The notes under the pieces are model-generated. The model was not told the DNA's origin and did not search any database. It saw only the letters and a list, made by a program, of their open reading frames with translations. Of a stretch of 64,000 nucleotides of DNA, positions 45,633-53,691 are shown piece by piece. The translations under genes and the position numbers were made by a program. Numbering within the stretch: position 1 is the stretch's first letter; the number at the start of each line of letters is the position of its first letter. Source of the DNA: DAHUXN01 sp963811805 (lineage in GTDB: Bacteria; Acidobacteriota; Terriglobia; Acidiferrales; UBA7541); NCBI GenBank assembly GCA_963811805.1, contig CAWESU010000001.1, positions 3,224,001-3,288,000 on the forward strand. Reading direction: 5' to 3'.

Positions 45633-45835
45633 GTATTTATACCCCGAATTTCACACAGACGTTTGTGGCGGGCCGGAGTAAGGAGCCAGTATTAGTGAAA
45701 ATCCAGGCTCTGACCTACCCGATGTCAACCTGGTCACAGACGGACTCCCAGACCGTAGGCCGCAGGCGTCTGTGTCAAGTTCGGGGCCAAGTTGCGATCC
45801 GTGAGTTCGAGACGAGAAACGGAGGCCGACTCTGA
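45629..45835 (+). CDS. Small hypothetical protein between the HTH and DUF3987-like genes
   Basis: 68 residues with no recognisable domain. Evidence for it is positional: ATGA overlap at the start and a one-base overlap with the next gene at the end. It could be a short translated linker that couples expression. Confidence 0.4.
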   Translation: MSIYTPNFTQTFVAGRSKEPVLVKIQALTYPMSTWSQTDSQTVGRRRLCQVRGQVAIREFETRNGGRL

Positions 45836-47043
45836 TGGCCTCCCTAACCTTTCCTGAATCCGGCTATATAGGCATCGCGGCGGATTTTGCCCAAGCCTAC
45901 AGCCATTGTTACGAATCCCCACGCGAATTTTTCTACGTGGATTTTCTCACCTATATCGGCGCATCCATCAGCGGACGCTGGCAAGCGGACTTTGACCTAC
46001 CCTGTCAACCCCGCCTTTACACACTGAAAATCGCGCCATCAGCATGGAAACGAAAGAGCACGTCGCTCCGACTCACGGATGACTTTATGCGTGAGTTGAA
46101 AGTTCCCGGTGCGGCAAGGATTGTTTATGGAGTTGGCAGCGCCGAAGGATTGACCCAAAACATGGCAGCACTCTCGGCGGCTGCGGGATGCCCAATTGAT
46201 ATTTCTTTCGGCAGACCGAATCGCCGTGTGTTGCTTTATCAGGACGAATTTCGGCGGCTCGAAGCTAAGGCTGAAATTAAGTCGTCCGCACTTCGTCCGA
46301 TGATTAACGAAATGTATGAGAGCAACCGCTATTCAAACCACACAAAACACAGCCCGATTGAAATCACAGACGGCCATCTATCCCTCATCTCGAACACAAC
46401 CACTGCGAGTTACGAAAAGTTGTTGAACGCAGCGGAGTCACGTGAGATTGGATTCTTGAACCGGCTGTTTCTTGTGACCGGCAATACAGACAAGAAAATC
46501 GCCAGGCCCAAGCGTCCGCATGATTCGATTCTCGGCTCGATCCGACGCCGAACGGCGGAACTGTTCGAGATGTTGCCTCCGCTTATCGACGGGCACGCCG
46601 ATCCAATCATCGTACCGCTGACGCCAGAAGCCGATGCCCTATGGTGTGCGTGGTACGAATCGCTTGAAGAATCCGACGATACGGCTCGACTCGACAATAT
46701 CGGTATGAGATTGCTGGGCGGCTTGTCATTCGTGAATGGCCAGCGCGAGATTGACACGAAGCTCGTTGAATCCACCATCGACATTCTTGAATATGAGAAG
46801 CGCGTCCGACAAGAAATCAGGCCGATTGATGGCGACAGCCCGCTTGCAAAACAAGAGCAACGAATCATTGCGGCTCTCAAAAAACACGATGCCCCGATGT
46901 CGGAAAGAGATTTGCGCCGATACGCCAACGCCGACTATCACGGCTGGAAACTGCACTGTGATGCAGAACAATCGTTAGTCCGCGCGGGTGTGATCCGTAG
47001 CTCGAACCATACGATAATCCTGATTGGACGGGGTGAAACATGA
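45835..47043 (+). CDS. DUF3987-like protein, candidate replication protein of the island
   Basis: 402 residues. The overall layout (EFFYVDFLTYIGASISGRW, then a phosphate-loop-like APSAWKRKSTSLRL near 62-76, DEFRRLEAK near 138 and a C-terminal winged-helix-like region ISERDLRR-type near 360) resembles DUF3987 proteins, which are linked to replication in mobile elements. The phosphate loop lacks a canonical Walker A. The gene ends at the edge of an iteron cluster, the arrangement of a replication initiator and its origin. Confidence 0.65.
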   Translation: MASLTFPESGYIGIAADFAQAYSHCYESPREFFYVDFLTYIGASISGRWQADFDLPCQPRLYTLKIAPSAWKRKSTSLRLTDDFMRELKVPGAARIVYGVGSAEGLTQNMAALSAAAGCPIDISFGRPNRRVLLYQDEFRRLEAKAEIKSSALRPMINEMYESNRYSNHTKHSPIEITDGHLSLISNTTTASYEKLLNAAESREIGFLNRLFLVTGNTDKKIARPKRPHDSILGSIRRRTAELFEMLPPLIDGHADPIIVPLTPEADALWCAWYESLEESDDTARLDNIGMRLLGGLSFVNGQREIDTKLVESTIDILEYEKRVRQEIRPIDGDSPLAKQEQRIIAALKKHDAPMSERDLRRYANADYHGWKLHCDAEQSLVRAGVIRSSNHTIILIGRGET

Positions 47044-47438
47044 GGCCACAAAGCGTCGTAAACCGTTACGACAAATTTACGACAAGCGGCCCAAAGTGTC
47101 GTAAACGTCGTGGATTTGTCGTAGAAAATTACGACACGGTTAAGCTGCGCAGATGCGGTCAGATAAGCGTCAAATTTAGCCTTTGTCGTAATGTCGTAGA
47201 CTGTTCTCAAAAACCCTTATTACTTAATAAAACATTGGACTTAGCAGATAGGGGGGTCTCTCAACTCACGGTTTTCTACGACATCTACGACAATTACGAC
47301 AATCACTCGCTTCTGGCCCCAACGGTTGATTTGTGGTTGCCGCTCGATGATTGCCGTGACGAAATCAAACGGAATTGCGGCCCGATGTCGCGTGCCGCCC
47401 CCCTCTATGGGACGTGGACGCCCGGAGGCAGCTCGTGA
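47040..47438 (+). CDS. Doubtful open frame across the iteron cluster
   Basis: 132 residues. It overlaps the previous stop (ATGA) and the next start (GTGA), which would favour a gene, but the translated text is dominated by the repeated TACGAC units (YD, NYD) and the island motif, with no family resemblance. More likely non-coding origin sequence. Confidence 0.2.
   Translation: MRPQSVVNRYDKFTTSGPKCRKRRGFVVENYDTVKLRRCGQISVKFSLCRNVVDCSQKPLLLNKTLDLADRGVSQLTVFYDIYDNYDNHSLLAPTVDLWLPLDDCRDEIKRNCGPMSRAAPLYGTWTPGGSS
47055..47300. repeat. Iteron cluster, candidate replication origin
   Basis: Eleven heptamers of the form YTACGAC in both orientations start at 47055, 47066, 47077, 47098, 47118, 47129, 47185, 47193, 47276, 47285 and 47294; a near copy is at 47107. 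Several are spaced by exactly 11 bp, one helical turn. An AT-rich segment (about 47206-47237) lies between the groups and could be the unwinding element. Confidence 0.75.
47398..47416 (+). repeat. Island motif, copy D
   Basis: CCCCCCTCTATGGGACGTG, 19 bp before the GTG start of the next gene. Confidence 0.75.
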
Positions 47439-47782
47439 GCAGAAATAGACAATTGTTTCCAGCAGGCACAGTTCATCCCTGCAAGTGTTGTGGAATCGTT
47501 TTCACAGTCGAAGCGAGTCCGAATCGCACCGGCGAATTTTGCTCAATATCGTGCGGGAGTAAATTTTCCCGGAGTAAAGTCCGCACTCCTAAACAGCGCC
47601 AAGCTGACCGAGCGGCGCGGTCAGAGCGCGAGGCGATTGAATCAGCAAAGCGGCACGCTGAGGCCCTCGCCGAGCAAGATCGGAGAAGTGACGAGCATTT
47701 CGCCCGCTGGGAAGAACGCAAGCGAGAAATCGCCGAGAGAACCGCCACCGCGATGAGGAAGTCCGCCGCAAGGAAGAAATAG
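47435..47782 (+). CDS. Small zinc-ribbon and coiled-coil protein
   Basis: 115 residues from a GTG with GGAGG at good spacing. HPCKCCGIVF and FCSISCG give two cysteine pairs, a likely zinc ribbon, followed by a long charged helix (residues 55-110) that should form a coiled coil. Related in layout to the broken gene at 44455-44646. Nucleic-acid binding is likely. Confidence 0.65.
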   Translation: MSRNRQLFPAGTVHPCKCCGIVFTVEASPNRTGEFCSISCGSKFSRSKVRTPKQRQADRAARSEREAIESAKRHAEALAEQDRRSDEHFARWEERKREIAERTATAMRKSAARKK

Positions 47783-47793
47783 AACGACTCCAG

Positions 47794-47928
47794 ATGTTAG
47801 CAACGATCCCGCAGGAGGAGGATTTGGACGCTGACCTCGACAGCAATTTGCTTTTTGATTACAAGCAGCAAATTGAGGAAGAAGCCCGACGCGCTCCCCG
47901 ACCCGTCAGATTTTGGAGACGAAAATAG
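47794..47928 (+). CDS. Very small acidic/basic protein or displaced coding fragment
   Basis: 44 residues, MLATIPQEEDLDADLDSNLLF then a helix ending RFWRRK. Upstream in this frame the sequence stays helix-like (EEVRRKEEIERLQ), so it may be the true C-terminus of the zinc-ribbon protein after a frameshift. No ribosome site of its own. Confidence 0.35.
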   Translation: MLATIPQEEDLDADLDSNLLFDYKQQIEEEARRAPRPVRFWRRK

Positions 47929-47942
47929 CCTGTTTGCAGGCT

Positions 47943-48152
47943 CTACACTTTCCGGCACTGAGGGCAATTACACCTCACAAATCGTCCCTTCTCGTTTTGG
48001 ACATGAACAACGCCGTGTTCCGCCAGTTCATGTGCCCGCCTTATCGCTTGCCATTTCCTCTCGAACAAACCGCTGGCCCGGTCTGCCTTGGGCCGTTCGA
48101 CAGCCCATCCATCATTGTCATGTCTAACCACGTAGTAATCGTTATGTGCCAC
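47943..48152 (-). CDS. DUF2188 family protein
   Basis: 69 residues from a GTG; GGGAGG lies upstream. YYVVRHDNDGWAVERPKADRASGLFERKWQAIRRAHELA is the DUF2188 pattern, a small beta-sheet protein often found in mobile elements. A CNCPQC tail adds two to three cysteines. Function unknown. Confidence 0.8.
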   Translation of the reverse strand: MAHNDYYVVRHDNDGWAVERPKADRASGLFERKWQAIRRAHELAEHGVVHVQNEKGRFVRCNCPQCRKV

Positions 48153-48204
48153 CGGAGTGCGTCCTCCCTTTCCTTCTTAGCTCCGTTACAAACAGCCACA
48201 TCCT

Positions 48205-49377
48205 CTATGGAACGATTTTGAAGTTCAGAATTCGGAATTCCACTTTCGACTTGTCCGCCTCGGTCTGTACGCTGCCGTCCACGTAGCCTTCGCACCTCAA
48301 TCCTAAGCCCGCAGGGATGGTGATGCCGCCGCAGTACATTGGGGAGTAGTCGAGCGAGGTGCCATCTGTAGCATAAAAAATCACCAAGCCATCAATGTCC
48401 CTTACATCGTGGTCAAGGTGGTTTATCACTGTGAAAGTGAAATCGCACTGGTCAAGCATACAGGGATCGTCTTTCCAAAGAAACTTCCCGCCCGTCACGC
48501 CTCCCGTGGCAGCACTTCCCATCTGCGTGACGATAGAATGGTTGGAACTCTGCGCAGCAATCCCAGCAAGCGGCCTGATCTTTGCTCCTGCGTCCTGAGC
48601 TAGCAACGCCTTAAGGTACGAGACCGGAACCGCGAAATTCAGATTCTGGCCCTCCTTGAACGTGGCCACCGCGATGCCGAGGACTTTGCCGTTCAAGTCA
48701 ATGACGGGGCCGCCGCTGCTGCCAGGCGAGATTGGAGCGGTTATTTGGAGCAGCGTGTCCGCGCCCGCCGTTCGTATTCCGCTTACTATTCCCTCTGAGA
48801 ACGTACCTTCCAGCCCTTCTGGATTACCCACCGCAAATACCTGGTCTCCCACCGCTGCCTGTTTACTGTCCCCAAGTTGGAGCGGCGGGGCGTTGAGACC
48901 ATTAACCTTCAAAAGGGCTAGGTCTGCCGTGGGATCGGTGCCAATGACTCCGCCAACCGTGTAAGTCTCAGGCCGCCCGATCACTTTTATGCGAGCGGCT
49001 GAAGCTCCTTCGATAACGTGCATGTTTGTGGCAATCACCCCGTCTCCGACCGAGAAGCCGCTCCCCAACGCCAGCGGCTGCCCACTGGCATCACTCGTAA
49101 CGATCATAACGACGGAAGGAAATGTCTTCTGGGCTAGTTGTGGTGCAGTTTGCGCCGAGAGCGTTGCGCACGCCGCGAAGAATATGAAAGCGATTGACGC
49201 CCAAATTTTAGCCATTCGATTCTCCCCTCGAAGTCTACCTACCCTTTTCACAAGTTGGTGTGCCGCGAGCTTCGCCGCCGCCGCTCCCGCCCAGAGCACT
49301 TTTTTAGGGAATCGCTTATGCGTGACTGCTAGATACAATACAACCGACGCGAAGATTGCCAGACCAATTGCTTCCAT
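48205..49377 (-). CDS. Membrane-anchored trypsin-like serine protease (S1C)
   Basis: 390 residues. N-terminal membrane segments at about 3-19 and 56-74; the protease domain carries H120 (TNMHVIEG), D152 (ADLALLKV) and S221 (GSSGGP). No PDZ domain follows; instead a C-terminal beta-rich region with a CMLDQC pair. The ATG at 49377 lies 10 bp from the PP2C stop with GAGGGAG; an internal ATG at 49215 with GGGGAG would give a simple secreted form. Fourth gene of the cargo operon. Confidence 0.85.
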   Translation of the reverse strand: MEAIGLAIFASVVLYLAVTHKRFPKKVLWAGAAAAKLAAHQLVKRVGRLRGENRMAKIWASIAFIFFAACATLSAQTAPQLAQKTFPSVVMIVTSDASGQPLALGSGFSVGDGVIATNMHVIEGASAARIKVIGRPETYTVGGVIGTDPTADLALLKVNGLNAPPLQLGDSKQAAVGDQVFAVGNPEGLEGTFSEGIVSGIRTAGADTLLQITAPISPGSSGGPVIDLNGKVLGIAVATFKEGQNLNFAVPVSYLKALLAQDAGAKIRPLAGIAAQSSNHSIVTQMGSAATGGVTGGKFLWKDDPCMLDQCDFTFTVINHLDHDVRDIDGLVIFYATDGTSLDYSPMYCGGITIPAGLGLRCEGYVDGSVQTEADKSKVEFRILNFKIVP

Positions 49378-49386
49378 ATCGCTCCC

Positions 49387-50007
49387 TCACAAGATTCTGA
49401 GCGCCACAGCCGTCATGTCATCTGCCCGTCCGGTGCGTCCCGCCGCTTGCAGAACGACTTGCGGAACTTCCGAGAAATGCCTCACCGCTGCGCTCGCCAC
49501 GGCCTTCTGCAACAGGTAGGGATTGAGAGGAGTCCATGCCCCGTCAGTCAGCAAGAGCAACACGTCGCCAGCAGCGAGCGTCAGGCGAATCGGAAAGGCG
49601 TGGGCCTGACCGCTGCCCAGCCGGTGCTTCGCTGCTCCATCGGTGAGTATTCTCGCCTGACCTTCGCGGTTGATGAGATAGGCCCGCGAATCTCCGGCGC
49701 ACGCTCCGATGGCCTCACTTCCAATGATTGCCACTGCGACAAAGGTAGATTGCGAGCCGCCCAGCAAAGACGAATCGAGCAACTTGATCCACTTAGCCCA
49801 AGTTTCAGGCGATGCGATCTGTTCAGGTGTTGCCTCGTTCAGTAACTTCTCGAACAGGCCCAGCACGCGCTTCGCCGCTCGCTCCGCGTTGCCCGCTCCA
49901 TCACACAAGGCGGCAAACGGACGTTCACCGCGCCCCATGAGAAAGGCGTCTTCGTTCTGGCTGCGGCCCTGCTGAGGCAGGCTGGCGGCGAAAGTTTCAA
50001 CTCGCAT
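49387..50007 (-). CDS. PP2C-family protein phosphatase
   Basis: 206 residues. The metal-binding motifs are RSQNEDAF (E19, D20), CDGAG (D36), GDSRAYL near 106 and TDGAW near 155, with DDM near the end. It removes phosphate from Ser/Thr. It is shorter than the usual 240-residue domain but has all core motifs. It overlaps the HAD gene upstream by 11 bp. No kinase is encoded nearby. Confidence 0.85.
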   Translation of the reverse strand: MRVETFAASLPQQGRSQNEDAFLMGRGERPFAALCDGAGNAERAAKRVLGLFEKLLNEATPEQIASPETWAKWIKLLDSSLLGGSQSTFVAVAIIGSEAIGACAGDSRAYLINREGQARILTDGAAKHRLGSGQAHAFPIRLTLAAGDVLLLLTDGAWTPLNPYLLQKAVASAAVRHFSEVPQVVLQAAGRTGRADDMTAVALRIL

Positions 50008-50425
50008 ATTGCACAGTGCTCGCAAGGCGTTCTGCCGCATGTGAATCGAATCCCCGTTGGCCGTCTATTAAAATCAGATTCGCAAACGGCGGGTAATGTG
50101 ACGGCTCATCGTCGAGGGCGACCCACGGGACGCCGGACTTCCCGTTCCGCTTCAGATAGGCGAGTACTTCTCGGTAGCGATAGTGATCTTCTCGCCGCCG
50201 GTCAATCGGCGTCGCGCCAACAATGCGAGCTGAGATATCAGGAGAAAATAGGCCGCGCATCCTTTCGAGCGAGAATGCCTCGCGCCACGTCGAGGTGATT
50301 ACAATCTCTGCGTCTGGCAGCTTCCGTACTGCTTGCTCGAACAGGCCGAGGCAGTCCGCGTCCAGTCGGTAGAGTGGCGATTGTTTGCGTCTCAGAACGC
50401 CGTCGAAATCGAGGAAGATAAGCAT
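49997..50425 (-). CDS. HAD-superfamily phosphatase-like protein
   Basis: 142 residues. The nucleophile motif is LDFDGVL (D6, D8), motif II is VITSTWRE and the acidic motif is WVALDDE. This is the small HAD type found with RNA-repair and other stress systems. GGAG precedes the ATG. It lies between a small gene and the PP2C gene in one leftward operon. Confidence 0.8.
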   Translation of the reverse strand: MLIFLDFDGVLRRKQSPLYRLDADCLGLFEQAVRKLPDAEIVITSTWREAFSLERMRGLFSPDISARIVGATPIDRRREDHYRYREVLAYLKRNGKSGVPWVALDDEPSHYPPFANLILIDGQRGFDSHAAERLASTVQYAS

Positions 50426-50631
50426 GGCTCCAACGCAATGCAGTCTATTTTTTCTCCGCTGGCGCGTGCTTCGCCCTCAGCCTGTCTGTTGCCCCGCTGC
50501 TCTACCTCATATTGCTCGATCAACTCTTCATTGGTCATCGCAGCGAGAATTTCAGACGGCACTTTTCCTTCGAGGCGGTGCCGCAGCCAGCGGGCGCGTG
50601 TCCTCGTTTTGATGTCTGATTCGACTGTCAT
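50392..50631 (-). CDS. Small hypothetical protein, first gene of the cargo operon
   Basis: 79 residues, helical and charged (MTNEELIEQYEVEQRGN). It overlaps the HAD gene by 34 bp. GAAGG precedes the ATG at 50631. No family recognised. Confidence 0.55.
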   Translation of the reverse strand: MTVESDIKTRTRARWLRHRLEGKVPSEILAAMTNEELIEQYEVEQRGNRQAEGEARASGEKIDCIALEPCLSSSISTAF

Positions 50632-50808
50632 AGCCTTCAATTATCCTGAAACCGCTTGCCGAGCTTGTGAATGGTACTGGCGTGTTTAGGTGCCCGATTT
50701 GGAAACAGACTCCGACTCGTGCGTGACCGGGTATGCCGGGGCGACTGCTCCCCGGCGCGCCATACAGTCCTTTGCTTGGGACTCCCATCAGAATTCACAC
50801 GACTGCGC

Positions 50809-51501
50809 TTATTTCTTGCCCTTTGGTTTGCCAATAAGGTCGTTAATCGTATTCTGGAGCAGATGGCCCTTTGCATGAATCGCTCCCAGCGCGTTTCCGA
50901 GGTTGTATCCCAGCCCTGAATAGGGATTCCCGCCGCCGCTCTGCGTGGAATAAACGTGCCATCGTTGCCCGATCACCTGTCCCTGTTCGTTGTACGCCGT
51001 CAAATAGAGCGTGTTGGAGTTTATGGTGTATGGCACGTTCTCTTACGTCGTCGTCGTGGTAGTAGTTGTCGCCGTGCCGTTCATCGTGTAATTCCAGGTA
51101 TTCCCCTGGTTATCGGTGACTGTGCCGTTCGCCGAGACTGGGCTTGTGCTCGTTGACGTGTCCGTGTGCGTGACCGGCTGAAAACCTTGCAGGGCGTTGG
51201 AGGAGAAGGAAAACGCAATCACGTAGTTTCTGTCAACGGGGACTTGCTCTCCCGTAGTTTGAAACCGGATACCGGGATATTTTTTGTAGTTTTTCTTGAC
51301 CCACTTAATTGCCCATTCCGGGATAACGTGCATCACCTGGCCGTTTTCAACGGTCACAAATGTAATCGTCTGTGTAACAGGGTCGTCTGTACTAATCCAA
51401 CTTTTCTGAGCGTAAAGAGTTCCTGAAAGCAAAATCATACCGCTAGTCAGCAGCAGCGTTGATCGCAGCAGCGATTTCAAACATACAATTGCCCGTTTCA
51501 T
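50809..51501 (-). pseudogene. Secreted Thr-rich protein interrupted by one stop codon
   Basis: The first part (51501-51043) has a signal peptide ending LYAQ and runs into a poly-threonine stretch, then TAA. The reading frame continues unchanged after the stop as ENVPYTINSNTLYLTAYNEQ and a glycine-rich end (SGLGYNLGNALGAIHAKGHLL). No frameshift is needed, only a stop in place of a codon such as TAC. Readthrough, nonsense mutation or a read error are all possible. Confidence 0.7.
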
Positions 51502-51820
51502 CTTGAACGCCTCTCAGGTTGGTTTTGGTGTTCGAGCCGAAAGCAATAGTTTGAGAGGAACGTTCCGGTTTGGGTAGCTGCCCGACCGTACAGGCGGCGC
51601 GAAAGAGATACTTCGGCGAATTGTCAAACAATGAATTTGAGGCTCCATGACAGGGGGCTGGGGCGACCACACTGGGTAGCGGCTGGCCCAGAAGGTACTG
51701 GGGTTTCCGGGCTATTCCAGTTCGCCAAACCGCTGCGCGTTACCTTTTAACGACTCGTACCATTGCCTCGGTCGCTAGTTCGCCCCAACATGATAGTGCT
51801 TTACGCACAAGGAGACCGAA
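51502..51820. other. Divergent intergenic region
   Basis: No gene. It should hold promoters for the Thr-rich secreted protein (left) and the second protease (right). AAGGAG sits just before the latter's ATG. Confidence 0.5.
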
Positions 51821-53233
51821 ATGCTGCGTTTTGCCACTAAGCTCCTTCTCACGATCCTTGTTGCCGCGACTGTCGTCGCCGCGCAATCGACACCATCTCA
51901 AAAAAGCATCCCGGCAATCGCGAAAGCCGCAAATGGGGCCGTCGTCTCCATCGTCATGTCCGACAAGAACGGCAATCCTATCGCCCAGGGCAGCGGATTC
52001 ATTGTGAGTAAGGACGGCCTCATCGTAACGAACTATCATGTCATTGCCGAGGGCACATCTGCTGTTGTTAAACTCCCCGATGGTGCCTTCTATCTTGTCG
52101 ATGGAGTGATCGCATTCGACAAGGCGCGCGACATTGCCGTCATCAAAGCCCACGGTGAACACTTCCGCACGCTCGCGCTCGGCGATTCCGACCGCGTTCA
52201 AGTAGGACAGGAAGTCGTCGCCATTGGCAATCCGCTTTCGCTCGAATCAACGGTCTCAAATGGCATCGTCAGCAGCGTCCGCGCGATTGACGAAAAGGGC
52301 GGGAAATACCTGCAAATCACCGCGCCTATCTCTCCCGGCAGCAGCGGCGGCCCGCTTTTCAACATGGAAGGTCAGGTGATTGGTGTCACGACCATGTATC
52401 TGAAAGGCGGAGAGAATCTGAATTTCGCAATTCCCATCAACGATGCCAAACCGTTACTTGAGACCCACTCTGCCAAGCTTCAGAATTTCCCCAACCAATC
52501 TGAGCCGGTCGAAGAGCAAACGCAAAATCGGGATGAGGACGTACCTGCGTCATCAGGCAAGTCAACTCAGCCCGAGGCGACGCCGACCCCGAAAACCGCT
52601 GTTGCCTTCATGCAGCAAATGGTTGAGCCTGAAGATCGCCAGGTCTTATTGGGCACAATATCAGGGGTAGAGATGCAATCGCCAGCCCCAATCATTACTA
52701 TCGTCTCCGATCAGCCTGTGTACATGATCGTTCCAACGGGCGAGACCCACAAGGACGGTTACCCGGAATCCACCTACACGGTAGGTCTAGACACCGCAGG
52801 CCCGAGCGACGGGAAGGATTATCCAGCATATATTTCTTTCGCCCTCGGAGATATTGATCCACTGTCGATACAATCCTGGGAATCCGGTAACGACGGGGAC
52901 GCCATCATTGAATTTTTGAACAAACATCCAAAATGTGAGGCAGACCCGCAATGCGATCACGACTACCTAGCTTTTCTGGACTCATCGGCGCACAAGTTAA
53001 CGGCCGTCAGCTTTCACACGACTGATCTGAAGCCTCTCATTGAGCGGGGAGGCTTAGAATTTAAAAATTGTCCAAAGAACCCGTGCGCAGCAAACCCCGT
53101 TCCTGACGGAACTACAGGACGCGTGATGATTTTTTTTAGAAACAAGGATAGAGCCGAGAGGTTTGTAACGGCGCTTACTTATGCAGTCAAATCGGCGGGC
53201 GGAAAACCGGATTTGTTTCCGCCGACGCCGTAG
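51821..53233 (+). CDS. Secreted trypsin-like serine protease (S1C) with a unique C-terminal domain
   Basis: 470 residues. A signal peptide (to AAQST) predicts export. Catalytic triad: H73 (NYHVIAEG), D104 (RDIAVIK), S175 (GSSGGP). A Pro/Thr/Glu-rich linker (about 220-265) leads to a C-terminal domain of about 200 residues with paired cysteines (CEADPQCDHD and CPKNPCAA) that I do not recognise; no PDZ. Transcribed alone, away from the cargo operon. Confidence 0.85.
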   Translation: MLRFATKLLLTILVAATVVAAQSTPSQKSIPAIAKAANGAVVSIVMSDKNGNPIAQGSGFIVSKDGLIVTNYHVIAEGTSAVVKLPDGAFYLVDGVIAFDKARDIAVIKAHGEHFRTLALGDSDRVQVGQEVVAIGNPLSLESTVSNGIVSSVRAIDEKGGKYLQITAPISPGSSGGPLFNMEGQVIGVTTMYLKGGENLNFAIPINDAKPLLETHSAKLQNFPNQSEPVEEQTQNRDEDVPASSGKSTQPEATPTPKTAVAFMQQMVEPEDRQVLLGTISGVEMQSPAPIITIVSDQPVYMIVPTGETHKDGYPESTYTVGLDTAGPSDGKDYPAYISFALGDIDPLSIQSWESGNDGDAIIEFLNKHPKCEADPQCDHDYLAFLDSSAHKLTAVSFHTTDLKPLIERGGLEFKNCPKNPCAANPVPDGTTGRVMIFFRNKDRAERFVTALTYAVKSAGGKPDLFPPTP

Positions 53234-53691
53234 TCAGGAGGAACAGTTTCGAGATCATCGGCAGTGATCGCTGTTCGAGGCCGCGTTTCCCCGCAGTACC
53301 ACCCGTTTTGGAGTGAGTCCAGTGAGTCCGATTGAAGCCTTGCAAGCTAGAAACTCCGGGCGGTTCCTTTGCTCTGGCGGAACCTCGGATGTATCGACCG
53401 ATGGAGGACTAAGCGGGCTGGGGCGCATGGATGAATGTTAACAGTCCTCGTTGTAGGCAGCCTTAGAACAAACTTTATAGGTGACGTAGCAGGCATCGTT
53501 CTGGTATGCTGTGAGCCACAATCGATGCGGGGCTATGGTCGCCTATCTGGAGACTTAGGTCACCGCGCAACAAGCTGCTTCTGGCGTCGCAGGCCCCAAC
53601 GAGAGTTGGGAATCAGCCCCGCGATTCCAGTCTCGCCCTCCGGGGATCGAACAGCAGGCAAGGTCAATTCCAGAAAACATGACGGTGAGTT
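53234..53691. other. Gene-free stretch before the main integrase
   Basis: Nothing recognisable apart from likely promoter sequence of the integrase. Open frames on the other strand lack any family features. Confidence 0.45.
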
